Shown here one piece after another: positions 23,245 to 34,094 of a DNA stretch of 64,000 nt. Origin of the DNA: Odontocerum albicorne (taxonomy: Eukaryota > Arthropoda > Insecta > Trichoptera > Odontoceridae); assembly GCA_949825065.1 (NCBI GenBank), contig OX463854.1, positions 16,439,049 to 16,503,048 of the forward strand, in the 5' to 3' direction. The notes under the pieces were generated by a model, which searched no databases, was not told where the DNA came from, and saw nothing but the letters and a program-made list of their open reading frames with translations. Position 1 is the stretch's first letter; each line of letters starts with the position of its first letter. Made by a program: the position numbers and the translations under genes.

Positions 23245-23457
23245 TAACCTCCGTGGCCTGATAAAACGCCTGTCTTCCAACCCGGGGATAGTGGGTTCGA
23301 TTCCCATTTAAACGCATATGTCTTTTTTTAAAGGATTCTCTGTTTTAATTAAGACCTCTTTAACATTCCTCTGGTTGGTTGTAAGAGATTACCACATGAA
23401 AATTACCCCGCCAGGTTGAATGTATACAACAAAAGTAATACAATACAATGTTGAAGA
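23245..23457 (+). mobile_element. SINE1, near full length
   Basis: Head ACCTCCGTGGCCTGATAAAA (A-box region) with an exact B box GGTTCGATTCC at 23293-23303. The body is CTGTTTTAATTAAGACCTCT, TTAACATTCCTCTGGTTGGT, and the tail AAGAGATTACCACATG, CCGCCAGGTTGAATGTATAC, AACAAAAGTAATACAAT. Transcribed by polymerase III if active. Confidence 0.82.
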
Positions 23458-24019
23458 AGCCGAGAACCTCCGAAATGTTTCTTGTTAATGTGTTTTATTT
23501 GTTAAAGATACTCGTAGGTTTGAGTGTTACCGAAGTAGAAAAATATTTTGTTAAGTTCTTGGATCTAATATAATAGGTGGAAGTTGATAAGAACGAAATA
23601 TTTTTTAAGCTTTATAAATACACAAAAAAAACTCCTCATATATGCGAGTAGATATCACATATCAAATGAAAAATTTAAAAAAAATCAACTTGGGTATTTA
23701 ACATCTCACTTAATGCTTTATTCGTAAACAAGTTAATACGAGTATACCCACAATATCGAAGATGATGCAAACGCTCCCTCGCATCGCTCGCACTTTGTCT
23801 TACACCGGCACTGAAATGATCATCGTATCGTGTCAGTGAAGATCTGCATAAAGTTTCCAGCTTTTAATGCCTCATAATTGACGCAACACATCACATACTT
23901 AACACAACCAGGTACCACAAATACTGTAATAAGCACAACAATTAGTAAATTTATCAAAATTGGCAAGCTCTTTCGTGAGAATGAGTTTCGAAAAACATGG
24001 GAAAGAAATAAAATAAATT

Positions 24020-24319
24020 TTCAAAATAAATGGAGAGCGAAGAAATGTTATAAGGAGACGCGGGAACGAAGGATTTCGCCTTTACAACCATATCTTCTAT
24101 AGGCTTACTAATGGAACATTTCAGGACCGATACATTTGTGACATGATCACTGTAGTGGATCCGAAGGAAACGTCGGTGGGAACATTCTAAGGCTTTGAAT
24201 GTTCTTTCTATAGAAAACCCAAGTCTCAGACCCATAGAGAAGTGTGGAGAGACTGTCAAACCTCTTCGTGAGAATAAGATTCGGAAAACATGCAAAACAA
24301 ATATATAGGAAATTTCCAA
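24020..24319 (-). pseudogene. LINE-C RT C-terminal fragment
   Basis: The minus-strand frame reads IERTFKALECSHRRFLRIHY then SDHVTNVSVLKCSISKPIED and MVVKAK. This matches the conserved block of insect non-LTR RTs (ALE-FHQRCLR-IL-I-W-DH-TN--VL-----SIE-ML---LRW-GH). It is a different subfamily from LINE-A and LINE-B. Small indels break it. Just above, GLRLGF replaces the usual LYGSETW. Confidence 0.82.
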
Positions 24320-24879
24320 AATAAAAAGCGAGGAAGTTTTATAAGAAGATAATATAAGAAATTATAACTAAGAAATAATTATGACAAAGAGAAGAGATGG
24401 TATGCGCGGATAGAAAGCGGGGAGGTCTGTGCTCTTGGCACACTCCTGAAGAGTTATCGCCAGATGGTGTATCAAGCCATAGACTAGCAAATGTAATCTA
24501 ACATTGAGTGATTGACGACCTCTTGAGCCTGGTGTGTAGAAATAATGTCTTCCAACCCAGAACTTTGGGTTTTCTTTTCCGACGAAACCCAAAAATAAAC
24601 AAAAGGTTTTAACCTGGCTTATTACTAAAATTCTCTAATCGTGTTTTTAGTTGGTTTGATAATTTGTAATAAATACAGTGTACATTTTATGTGATTCAAG
24701 ACAAAACAATGATTATATCAACTATATTAATATGTTCAAAGAGTCACACAAAGATTTGTATAACTAGAGTATTCTGTGGCAGATTTCGTTTTTCTCATTC
24801 ACTTTGCTACAACTTTCATTTTATTTCACTTTTCTACAACTTTTTTTATGTGTGTGTATTGAAAGAAGATACTTAAGAT
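24320..24879. other. No recognised feature
   Basis: Nothing identified. 24420-24540 is less AT-rich and could be a further LINE-C tail. Confidence 0.35.
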
Positions 24880-25095
24880 AAAGAAAGGAGCATTCCGATG
24901 GCTAAGCCACGTAGGAACAATTAATGATGAAAGATTTGCAATAACAATTTATTCGAGTAGAATAAAAGTAGGAGATTTTGCATGATGAGGTATAGGAACG
25001 TGGCAGAGGCGAAAGATCTGTACCAGAATAAAATGAAGTGAAGATCTGTTCTCTCTACTACGACAGGAACGTGGCGGAATAATGATAACGTTTTT
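24880..25095 (+). mobile_element. LINE-A-like 3' end, divergent
   Basis: Reads KKGAFRWLSHVGTINDERFA (the RWFGHVERMNEERL block) and ITIYSSRIKVGD, then a 3' end TCTCTCTACTACGACAGGAA with CGTGGCGGAATAATGAT. Confidence 0.65.
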
Positions 25096-25139
25096 TAACG
25101 AATATCAAAAAGAAATATTTCGTATGGTAACCTTACAAC

Positions 25140-25475
25140 GTATTTAATTATGCGGTTAGACATATCGAATAGCATGGCCGGAAGACAGCATTGTCTTCGG
25201 CTCTTATAATCAAGCCTTCTGGTTTAGAGCCACTAGAGTAGGCACGGAACTCGTGGTTCACCGTCGCACATGTTGGCAATACTACCCCGCACATGAAGTG
25301 GCAACGTAACATACGTCTTGTGCATGCGAGTATTGTCACTAAACGAACTGTTTTTCCCGACCGGGATTCTTTAAAAAAAAAAATAATGATCGGGTACATG
25401 CAGGAATCGAACCCTTAACGCAGAGGTGGAATTCGTACTTGTGCATCTTACCAACTAGACTACGGAGGTCATCGA
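25140..25475 (-). mobile_element. SINE2, best full-length copy
   Basis: On the minus strand the head is ACCTCCGTAGTCTAGTTGGT then AAGATGC (A box) and GGGTTCGATTCCTGC (exact B box). The body follows in order: TTTAGTGACAATACTCGCAT, GTTGCCACTTCATGTGC, GCCAACATGTGCGACGG, GAACCACGAGTTCCGTGCCT, ACTCTAGTGGCTCTAAACCA, GAAGGCTTGATTATAAGAGC, and CTTCCGGCCATGC near the 3' end. About 330 bp. A short frame across it is incidental. Confidence 0.85.
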
Positions 25476-25899
25476 AAATGAACTCATAATATTACTATAC
25501 AGAAGGACTAAAAATTAAAATACATGCAAAACAGTTGTCGAAATATAAATTTTGCCTTCGTGATTATTTGAGTTGAGAAATCATGTACATTGAAGATGCT
25601 GATCATATATTAAACGTTTTACTTTATCCTGGTTGTATCCTTTAGTCGAGAACGGTATCGAGGACCTAGGACCTTGGCAAACATCATTAATATTTAGACT
25701 AATTTCCCAACGCAAACGTTATGAACCCTTATTCCCTTCCCACCTCTTTGAACATTACGTACTTACTACGATCTCAAGTCTTAGAAGTAAAATACTTGTC
25801 CGTAAGAGTTATATTTGTCTTCGGTACAGTTTTCATTTTTCTATTTTATTATAATAAATGAGTAAGTAAGAAATGACCGGATAAACAATTATTTTTTAT

Positions 25900-26175
25900 A
25901 AGTGAAGGGTGTTCATAATCAAAATTAAGAAATTTGTCTTGATTTTTTTTGACACGATGAGAAATACATTTTCCAGAACTGAATTGAGAGCGAGGAAGAG
26001 GTAGACGCAAGATAGAATGTAAGGCGAAAGTTTGAGAAGTTTCAACTGAAGGCAAGGTGAGAATTATGAGAAACAGATCATACACTACGATAAGTATAGA
26101 TGTGAACTAGAAAAAAGTATGCATAGATAGAAACTTGTGGAGATCTGATCTCTATGCCTCATATGTTAGGTCTAC
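25900..26175 (+). mobile_element. LINE-A-like fragment
   Basis: Contains CTGAATTGAGAGCGAGGAAG, AGGTAGACGCAAGATAGAAT, AAGGCAAGGTGAGAATTATG and AGAAACAGATCATACA, the same order as in 34370-34480. Non-coding. Confidence 0.6.
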
Positions 26176-26223
26176 TCCCAAAAATATAATCGTTAATATT
26201 CAAATTTCTCAGATCACCGTAAA

Positions 26224-26245
26224 TACTCGTACTTCCATACGAGTA
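26224..26245. other. Two facing TACTCGTA octamers
   Basis: TACTCGTA (26224-26231) and TACGAGTA (26238-26245) separated by 6 bp make a perfect 22-bp hairpin. Confidence 0.8.
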
Positions 26246-26933
26246 TGCACTTGAGTCAGTTATTGTCTTCAATATACCTTTACTACATTTATTCCTCTTT
26301 TTGAGCTATTGCTCTGAATAGAGTCTACACCTTTCGCCTTTCTCTACGTTGTATACGGTACTGGTCAGGTTGACCTACGACGGAACCAGTTTGTGGAGGA
26401 ATATATTGTTGTCCTAACGCTTTTAAGCTGCTTAACCAGTATTGCGAAATGGCGCAATATATATTTTTTATTATTGTTGTTTCATACTTGTACATAACAT
26501 CACATCTTATCAATTTTGAGGTGGACAAATATAATATAGCACGTCGTTCTTTCCACGCTCACAGCCTTTACATCTTCCACATCCTTACTCGAATATGCTT
26601 TTCATGCCTCTTATCTTTCCCTTAGTTCAAGTTTTTACAGCTTCACCTTTTTTAACAAAATCATATCAATTTTTTACACAATTCTATTTCTTTATTAAGT
26701 AGTTATCTGTTGTCCGATAATATCTTAGTCCATAATATATGGTTGAACCTTTAATACTTTTTTCCCCTTTCATAAAAATATCCATTTTTTATTAAGAAAT
26801 GCTGAATGCTGCTGAAATCGAATTTTTCTTTGATTATTGACATGGTTGGCTCACGAAACATCAAATAAATCGTAAAACTTAATTTTGAAAATAGATAATA
26901 CAAATAGTAAAACTAAATTTTTTATGTGTTATA

Positions 26934-28227
26934 CAAGGTTAGTCAAAAAGTTTTGAAAGCGGAAATGAAAATACATTTTTTTTGGGGGGAAATCACTTTT
27001 ATTGCTCAGTATAGTCTCCCATAAGATCAATACACTTGGTCCAACGATCTTCCAACTTTGTTGTCCCATCACGGAAGTGACTTTCTGGAAAGCCTGCAAA
27101 ATACACCTTTACGACGGCTATTACCTCTTCGTTTGATGAAAAATGCTTTCCACGAAGGAATTTTTTGAGGTGTGAGAACAGCCAGAAGTCAGAGGGAGCT
27201 AAATCTGGCGAATAGGGTGGATGCTGCAACAATTCGTACCCCAATTCACTGATTTTCGCGATGGTTTTTTGAGCTGTGTGAGCAGGTGCATTGTCTTGAT
27301 GAAAAATGATTTTTTTCTTCCGCAAACCGGGTCTTTTTTCACAAATTTTTTCATCCAACTGGTCCAAAAGGTCACAATAATAATCAAAGTTGATTGTCTT
27401 ACCAGTTTGCAGATAATCTATCAATAAAATTCCTTTTGCATCCCAAAAAACTGACGCTAACACCTTCTTGGCCGATTTCTGGACACGAACTCGCTTCGGA
27501 GCCAAAGTGCCTGGTTCACACCACTCTTTAGCCTCTTGTTTTGATTCAGGATCATGGTGGTAGACCCAATTCTCATCCATAGTGATGAATCGACGCAGAA
27601 AATCCTTTTTATCCTTTCGAAATTGCTCCAAATGTTGTTCAGAAAGTCGCATTCGAACGTGTTTTTGTTGCATTATTAGCAAATGCGGCACCCATTGTGC
27701 ACACAGTTTTTTGAAACCCAAAACTTCAGCCAAAATATGCCATGTTGTTCCATATGAGATGCCTATGGTGTCAGCTATCACATACACAGTCGATCGATGA
27801 TCTTCCAAAACCATATCCTGTATTTTCGCTATGATTTCTGGTGTTGATGCACTTTTTGGACGTCCTGAGCGTGGATCGTCTTCAACGCTTGTACAGCCAC
27901 GCTTAAACTCCAAAACCCATCGGTGAACAGCTGGAAATAAAGGAGAAGACTCCTTTAATACTTTCACCATCTTTGCATGGATCTCAGTAGCCGATAAATC
28001 TTCCAAAACAAAGAATTTAATCACTGCACGATATTCGGATTTTTCCATTATTAAAAAATACACTGACACGTCAACTTCAAATGGCTTGTAAACCAAGAAT
28101 GAATTGACAGATCGAAATGAAATTTTGAGTACGTTCTTATGAAAGATGAAATATTAAAATGGCGTAGAAATTTTGGTTTTTCTACTGCGCCATAGATGTC
28201 GCTTTCAAAACTTTTTGACTAACCTAT
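26934..28227 (-). mobile_element. Complete mariner transposon (M5)
   Basis: Exact 26-bp inverted arms (AGGTTAGTCAAAAAGTTTTG...) at 26936-26961 and 28200-28225. TA dinucleotides lie two bases further out on each side (26932-26933, 28228-28229), giving about 1294 bp. The outermost two bases differ between the ends. This is the size and layout of a full autonomous mariner, with one open transposase gene. Confidence 0.95.
26999..28048 (-). CDS. Mariner DD34D transposase, intact
   Basis: A 349-residue cut-and-paste transposase, close to the usual ~345 for mariners. I chose the ATG at 28046-28048 (MEKSEYRAVIKFFVLED); a start 16 codons upstream adds residues that do not resemble the family. Residues ~1-110 are the paired helix-turn-helix DNA-binding region (WVLEFKRGCTSVEDDPRSGR then PKS). 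The linker has WVPHLL in place of the usual WVPHEL. The catalytic RNase-H-like domain holds Asp158 (TMDENWVYHHDPESK), Asp252 (FHQDNAPAH) and Asp287 (YSPDLAPSDFW). The last two are separated by 34 residues, so the DD34D signature is exact. The C-terminus LEDRWTKCIDLMGDY is typical. No frameshift or stop, so it could be active. Minor oddity: the WVPHLL substitution. Subfamily not assigned. Confidence 0.95.
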   Translation of the reverse strand: MEKSEYRAVIKFFVLEDLSATEIHAKMVKVLKESSPLFPAVHRWVLEFKRGCTSVEDDPRSGRPKSASTPEIIAKIQDMVLEDHRSTVYVIADTIGISYGTTWHILAEVLGFKKLCAQWVPHLLIMQQKHVRMRLSEQHLEQFRKDKKDFLRRFITMDENWVYHHDPESKQEAKEWCEPGTLAPKRVRVQKSAKKVLASVFWDAKGILLIDYLQTGKTINFDYYCDLLDQLDEKICEKRPGLRKKKIIFHQDNAPAHTAQKTIAKISELGYELLQHPPYSPDLAPSDFWLFSHLKKFLRGKHFSSNEEVIAVVKVYFAGFPESHFRDGTTKLEDRWTKCIDLMGDYTEQ

Positions 28228-30454
28228 TATATAATTTACGTTAACCAAATAAATGTTTTGATTATAGTATTTCAAGTCATTTATTTAACTAAAGTCTCAA
28301 ATGTATTGTAATGCATGAGATATTTCCCGATGAAATAGTCGGTGTGAGTCACGTTGCCTTACAAATGTAAATGATCGAATTGTAAACAAGCCCACACACA
28401 AGTGTGGAATGCGCAATGCTTTCCCTGCATTTAGAATGCGAGTGCATCTCGCGCTCAATGGAACACTCCAACTCACATCCTCGGGTTCAGATATCCAGGG
28501 CTGCCACATATTTCAAAGGTGGCTTCAAAAACATTTGTCGAGCAATTCTTCGAACAAGATGAATACTACTAATTTACTTTTTATTTTGTTGATTTCTATT
28601 TTTTCGTTGTGTATTTCAATTTATTTATTTAACACGTCAATGTCAATACATCTGGCGGATATGTTGCTTTAAAGCTATTTCTTCTAATTAATAAGCTTTT
28701 GTTTTATAATTTTTTTTTATTCATGATTATGTCTTTAACATTGTGTATGAAACAATATTTGAGGAAAACTAACAAACATAAAATAAGAGATACATCTCAA
28801 GGGAAAACGGATTAGGGTGGAAATTGTATGGGAGTTAAATTATTTAGGTTTTTCTTGCTTTTATACTATAAGAATTAATGGTAGCATTATTTTTATTTTG
28901 GTATATTCGGACAAATAACTCCACTACACTAGTGATAAAAATTCACTGTTTGGAGTATACTGAAAATATTATTTTAGGCTGCGTCTTATGGTGTTCTAAT
29001 ATCTGAATAGTCTTGCGGCGCGTAACATGACACTTTAGGGGCATACTACCCTTTAGTTGTATAGTCATAGGTGCCAGAGTGTTAACCACCTAGTTGACAT
29101 AAATCAAATGTTGTTCGTATTGGATTGAATAGATTTTCTCTAAACTATAAGCATAAAGGTCTTCAAAAGGTTTCGTCAATTCACACTACTTTAGTTTCCG
29201 TTTTGGGGTGGGCATAAATCAAATTAATTACTAGTGTTAAATAAGTCTCAATATTAATAATTAATAGAAAAAACATATCCAAATAAACCGTAATATAGGT
29301 ATATATTGTACGACCCTCCCCTCCCGATCAGGCAACATCCCAGCGTAAAAAGGGAAACTCGGCCGGGGTCATGAGTGTTTTTCAGCTCACATCTTCACAT
29401 TGTATAAAAAAATACGCAGAAAAAACTAAACTCTCAACTATGTATTCAAATAACATCTAAAGCATATAAAAATATTTTTTACTGACTTTATTAATTAAAT
29501 TCCAGACTACATTCATGCACTTGTACATTTATTGACATAAATACTCAAAATACCCACACAGGTGCACGATAACTGTTTCAACTCGGTTAATAAACTGTTA
29601 TTCCTACGTGTGTATTTTTTACACTTAACAAAATGTCAAATGTGTGTTTCTACGAAAAATTCGTAGAAACAATACAATTTTCACATTTTAAAATATTTTT
29701 TTTTCAATATAACATATACTCCATATTAATTAATAATACGCGTATCATAACGAAAATTCATAAATTTTGCATGTACAATAGTCTCAAGAAATAGACAAGA
29801 TATATTTTTTTATTATTTCAGTATTGGGCATAAAATTGCGTGTTTTTTATATTACAGTATACGTTTTTTGATACTTTTAAGGAATGCAAATGACTGTTTT
29901 AAAACCAATGTAACAGTATACCTCAGCTTACCCTGCTCAAAAGAATGAATTATTCAGCACAAAGCTAATGTGGCACCGGAAACACCTATCGCTTCCTTGT
30001 GTTTTCATTGTAAATTGTTAAAAAACATCCTAACTGTCGGTGCTTTATGACTCACGACGACTGGACGAATAGTAAAGGCGCATCTGAATACTATAGTTTT
30101 TTTTCATCAGAATGAATGAGCCATTATACCTGTCCTTTTCTGGTTCTTGTCTATTACGGAGCTATGCTTACATTTGCAAAGTGCATTGTGTGCAAATCGG
30201 ATTGACTAATTGAACTGGTTCAGTTAAGGAGAGTGCAAATCAATAGGTGTTCCTAATAGGGTTGGTGCCGTTGTTGAATGCATATGCAAATATCGTGAAG
30301 ACTGACAATTGCGTTGCAAACATAATTTGTTACTCCTATTGACCTCTTTCAACAAGACTCGGTATATATAGTTTTTACAATAACAATAAGGCGTTCAAGT
30401 TTCTGGACCACTGCTGTGAAAACAATATAATTTTAGAGTTCTAACGATAAGTCG
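28228..30454. other. Largely unrecognised
   Basis: 28310-28510 is less AT-rich (ACAAGCCCACACACAAGTGT, TGCATTTAGAATGCGAGTGC) but has no convincing frame. 29325-29390 and 30000-30110 are also unassigned. This is the longest stretch in the left half without a recognised element. Confidence 0.4.
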
Positions 30455-30605
30455 TGACCTAGTTTATGAAACGACCAACCCAGGGGTTCCTACTAGTACA
30501 CTAGATTTTTTTAAAGTGTTCAAGTCTGGTTTTTACTTAAGACCTCTCTAATATATTTCTGTTTGGTTGTACTGTATATATCGAAAGTTTAATACAATAC
30601 ATTAC
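30455..30605 (+). mobile_element. SINE1 copy, degraded head
   Basis: GTCGTGACCTAGTTTATGAA (head), then body CAAGTCTGGTTTTTACTTAA, GACCTCTCTAATATATTTCT, GTTTGGTTGTACTGTATATA and GTTTAATACAAT. The central shared tail (AAGAGATTGCC) has been lost by deletion. Confidence 0.6.
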
Positions 30606-30659
30606 AATTGTCAACTTATCCAATTTTAAGTTTTCACTAAATATTATAATGTTTGAGAC

Positions 30660-30735
30660 ATGTCAATAATAATAAAAAGACAATTTTTATACCACTATTT
30701 AGAGTTCAGACTCTTCTCAAATGCATTATTGTTAA
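30660..30735 (+). repeat. Mini-repeat R70
   Basis: ATAATAATAAAAAGACAATT, CACTATTTAGAGTTCAGACT and CTTCTCAAATGCATTATTG; a diverged copy. Confidence 0.55.
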
Positions 30736-31039
30736 CAAATTACAAATATTATAGAAAAAATGTCGACTAAGAATAGGAAGATGGTGGCTGAGAATTTTTG
30801 ATAAGGTACTTCCCTGCATCAGCATATATTTAGTAAGATAATCGCTGAATAGCTACCAATTCAAGACGAACTACAAAGTTATTATATTATTGTAACACAT
30901 TCGGATTTAATTGGAGTGATGTAAAGAATGACATTTAGTCGACTACTGTTAGGAAGTTTTTCTCCTTTTACTAAACCAACATTCGCAAGGAAAGCTCTCG
31001 AAAATAAATGTCTTAACAAAGCAGTTCGTAGCCTACATA

Positions 31040-31340
31040 TAAGCTTCGATCAATGGACAGCAGCCTAACACATTTAATGTAAAGTTGTTACAGGGTTATC
31101 TGTCATCACCAGTTCTCTTCAACATCGCTCTTACGAAAGGTTTACTGACAGTAGAAAACCTACTGCGTGGAATCCAAACGGCAGAGCTGTTAGGCCCTCT
31201 CCCGGAATGGGAGACTGAGAATATACAACTCTTATCATCTTACCCACAATAATGAGTCTAGAAAATCTAGGAGTAGAGGTTTTTAGATAACTGCAGAAGG
31301 ATTTTAAGATACTGGAAGGAAGCGGCGAGTGATAGGAGAA
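31040..31340 (+). pseudogene. Non-LTR RT palm fragment (LINE-F)
   Basis: The frame near 31088-31260 reads KLLQGYLSSPVLFNIALTKG then LLTVENLLRGIQTAELLG. This is the RT domain-4 motif (RQG--LSP-LFNIAL) and the region before YADD. The catalytic YADD segment itself is not readable (sequence goes to ENIQLLSSYPQ and stops). The only palm-domain piece that I found in the window. Confidence 0.72.
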
Positions 31341-31475
31341 AAAGGTAGTTCGTAATTGAAATCCTCCAAAGATCGGACACTGGACGTCAGACTGCTTAAT
31401 AAGGAACACGAACCATAAGAACAAAAATAAGAACGCCCAAATATTTGCCAAGTTATAGAATCGAAATGCGATACA

Positions 31476-31556
31476 GAAAAAAACGAAATGTCTTGTATAA
31501 ATTTTTGAAAACTCTGAAAAAAACGAAATGTCTTGTATAAATTTTTGAAAACTCTG
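31476..31556. repeat. Perfect 40-bp tandem duplication
   Basis: The unit containing ACGAAATGTCTTGTATAAAT and TTTTGAAAACTCTGA occurs twice, offset by exactly 40 bp, without mismatch. Confidence 0.93.
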
Positions 31557-31947
31557 AAATGTTGACCTTTAAATCACGCGATTTTTCTCCGATAAAAATG
31601 TTAAAAGTAAAACAAAGAGGCCATCGTGTCTCGCGAGGCTTGAACCAATTGTCCCTCCTTGAATAATAAAAGGAGGCAAAAAAGGGAAAACCTGTGATTC
31701 AAACAATCATTTTTTACACAGTCCCTTGGGCTAAGCATAACAATCGTAGGAAGGCTTTTATATATTAGCATACTTGGACACGGGAAATATAATAGTTTTT
31801 GCGTTGACGAAATTCTCGTCTACTCGTGTATGATAATTTATTCTTCTTGTATCGGACGTATGCGTCACCTAAAATATGTTTATTTTCTTGTTTTATATTT
31901 TGATGTTTGTTTGATGTACTTGCTATGTACCAACCGTAATGAAATGT
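31557..31947. other. No recognised feature
   Basis: 31620-31720 resembles a decayed SINE-type head on the minus strand, but without a clear B box. Confidence 0.35.
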
Positions 31948-32098
31948 TCCTTATGCGCGGCCTTCGCGAGAGCTAGTACCAAAAGTCGGCCGGCCCATGC
32001 ATGCGAAAACGAGCGAGATATGTAATATCTCGCAAGTCATGATGGCATGCACGGGCGAAAATAGGCGCTTAAGATGAGCGATTGGCCGCACACAAGGA
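31948..32098. repeat. 151-bp GC-rich imperfect palindrome (MITE-like)
   Basis: Outer arms TCCTTATGCGCGGCC (31948-31962) and its diverged reverse complement (32084-32098), inner arms GCCCATGCATGC (31993-32004) and GCATGCACGGGC (32045-32056), and a perfect central hairpin GCGAGATAT-GTA-ATATCTCGC (32013-32033). The outer arms and the central hairpin share the midpoint 32023; the inner arms are offset by about 1.5 bp. No coding potential. No clear target duplication was found. Confidence 0.85.
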
Positions 32099-32299
32099 GC
32101 GCAAAACGTCAAAAATTCATTCTCAGTTTCTCGAACTTCAACTATATTTTACTTACGACCAACTTCTACCTGCTAAAGAGGAATCTCTTCACCCTGTTAC
32201 TTTTCACCGGAAAAGCATAAAGTGAGCCGAAATATCCGATTATTGAGCGGCAGTTATTCACCCATTCTACAATCTTTGTACGGTGCTGTACACTTCTCA

Positions 32300-32520
32300 T
32301 TTCAGAAAGTTTCAAATATCTAGGAAGCCTAATTATTCATGGCTCATGACCTTGATCCAGATACAGAAGTAAGAGCTCTAATTGAATTGGGACATCATTT
32401 TAGCAGATCTTGATTTTATTATATGTCTTAGTGCCGCCCATATTGAATTCAATTGCCACGTACTGGACTAGATTGATTGTGGTACCATATATTTATTTAG
32501 AACTTCTGCCTCAAGGGTAA
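32300..32520 (+). pseudogene. LINE-F RT C-terminal fragment
   Basis: Frames read SFKYLGSLI (about 32307-32335), then DPDTEVRALIELGHHFSRS (about 32352-32410). These correspond to F-YLGS-I------D--TE+R-RI--A---F, the same post-palm block seen in LINE-B. It may be the continuation of the RT piece at 31040-31340, with the 151-bp palindrome between them. Confidence 0.72.
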
Positions 32521-33099
32521 AGATACTCATAATGATCGCCAACCTTTCAAGGGGAAAGGAACTTTGTACAAGAAGTGTCAAGTAATATTACGTCTTAGTA
32601 GTAAAAATTTAAGTATTTAAATCCTATGTTTTTTTTTCAATTCCGGACAACATTCATAAATAAGATGTGTTCGACAATACTGCATTAGATGTTTGAATCT
32701 AAATTCCTGAAGCCTAATTATAAAGCAGAGCTAACATACATTATTTAGGCGGTTCTTGAGTGACATAAGTTAATAAACAAGGAAATCTAGTTCGTTGATA
32801 TTTGCTTTAGAAAGTTCACAGAATACATATCTGTGCACATTCAAACATTGGGAACTTTGAACTAGTTGTGTAACAAAAATGATAATACATATTCTAACTG
32901 AGTTATTATGTAACATATTTGCATCCGAATTTTAAATGTTCTAATATTAGTTAATTTTTATTATAATGACGAGTTTTTCGTCGTTTTGATCTGATATACT
33001 ATATCCTCATCGATCTAACATATTTGTATAACAACACTCGAGTTTTAGTTTTTCCAATCAATTAAACTAATATATTTTTCATTAATTGTAGCATCTTGT
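32521..33099. other. No recognised feature
   Basis: AT-rich; nothing identified. Confidence 0.4.
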
Positions 33100-33330
33100 T
33101 TTATGTCTGTGTTGTATTGTATTACATTTTCGTTATACACAGTACAACATTTTGGACTTATTGCAATGTGGCAATCGTTTACAAACCAATCAGGAAGATG
33201 TTAGAGGACATGTGTGAAAACCAGTCTGGAATCTTTTTTTTAAATAATGATACAACGGGAATCGAACAAGTAAACCCCGGGATGGAAGACATGTGTCTTA
33301 ACTGGGCCGCGGAAGACGTCGATATTTTTT
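33100..33330 (-). mobile_element. SINE1, near full length
   Basis: On the minus strand: head with CGCGGCCCAGTTAAGACAC and B box TTCGATTCCCGTTGTATC; body CCAGACTGGTTTTCACACAT, AACATCTTCCTGATTGGTTT and TTGCCACATTGCAATAAGTC; end GTTGTACTGTGTATAACGAA and GTAATACAATACAA. An 87-codon frame on the plus strand is incidental. Confidence 0.8.
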
Positions 33331-33364
33331 ACCTTATATTAGTGATAATATCGAAGTGAAAATA

Positions 33365-33430
33365 TAACAGTGGTGCGCAGCGCCAATGCGGGGTAGGGTC
33401 GCAAAGGTGCCAGGCGTGGAGTTTCTTTTT
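33365..33430. other. GC-rich island resembling a hAT end
   Basis: Starts CAGTGGTGCGCAGCGCCAAT at 33368, a hAT-type terminal sequence, but no matching right end was found. Confidence 0.25.
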
Positions 33431-33859
33431 TTTGCTAAATTTTGTCAAATAACCTACATATAATACAAACGATTCATTTTCAAATACTCACGTCATTTTT
33501 TTGTATTACTAACTTTTGATAAATTCTTATCTATTAGCAAAAACACTTTATAGATATTCTCAGTTATAAAGAAAACAGTTTTCAATATCGTTATTAATTA
33601 CGAGGCTTTGCTTCCATATATCAGTGCCTACTTTAATGGCATGCCTGATGAGGCATTATTTCATAATATGAATTATGAATTATTTATGTTTAAATAAAAG
33701 GTTGAATTTCAGGAATACTCTTCTATCACTTATTCTTAGTTGCAATGTAACATAATTTCTTTTTGTACGTAAACATACCATATATTATATTATAATATAA
33801 AATAATTTTATTACAGACAAGATTCTCATTTTTTACATCGAATTATTTTCATTAACTGA
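33431..33859. other. No recognised feature
   Basis: AT-rich; nothing identified. Confidence 0.4.
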
Positions 33860-33945
33860 TAACGTTGGAAGAGATTGCCACCTGGCAATAAACCCGCCAG
33901 ATTATATTGCAATAAAAATGTTAAATAAATAAAATAAATAAACAA
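33860..33945 (+). mobile_element. LINE-E/SINE1 shared tail
   Basis: GTTGGAAGAGATTGCCACCT, GGCAATAAACCCGCCAGATT, ending in AATAAATAAAATAAATAAA. The (AATAA) ending marks it as LINE-E rather than SINE1. Confidence 0.65.
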
Positions 33946-34094
33946 TACTCATCAATGACGAAATGTGTTTCTTCTTAACTTCTATTTTCTTGTCCCTTCC
34001 CATCTTCTTTCTCTTTTTCAAGGATTTGGTTACATTTTCAAATAATGTCTTATTGTTTTAAGTATGTTTAAGCAGTTTTTTTCTTTTTGAAAAT

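Noticed and set aside
25410..25475. tRNA gene on the minus strand
   Set aside because: Good A and B boxes but attached to a body repeated at three other places; it is the head of SINE2.
33365..33430. hAT element
   Set aside because: Only one CAGTG-type end, no inverted partner and no 8-bp duplication.
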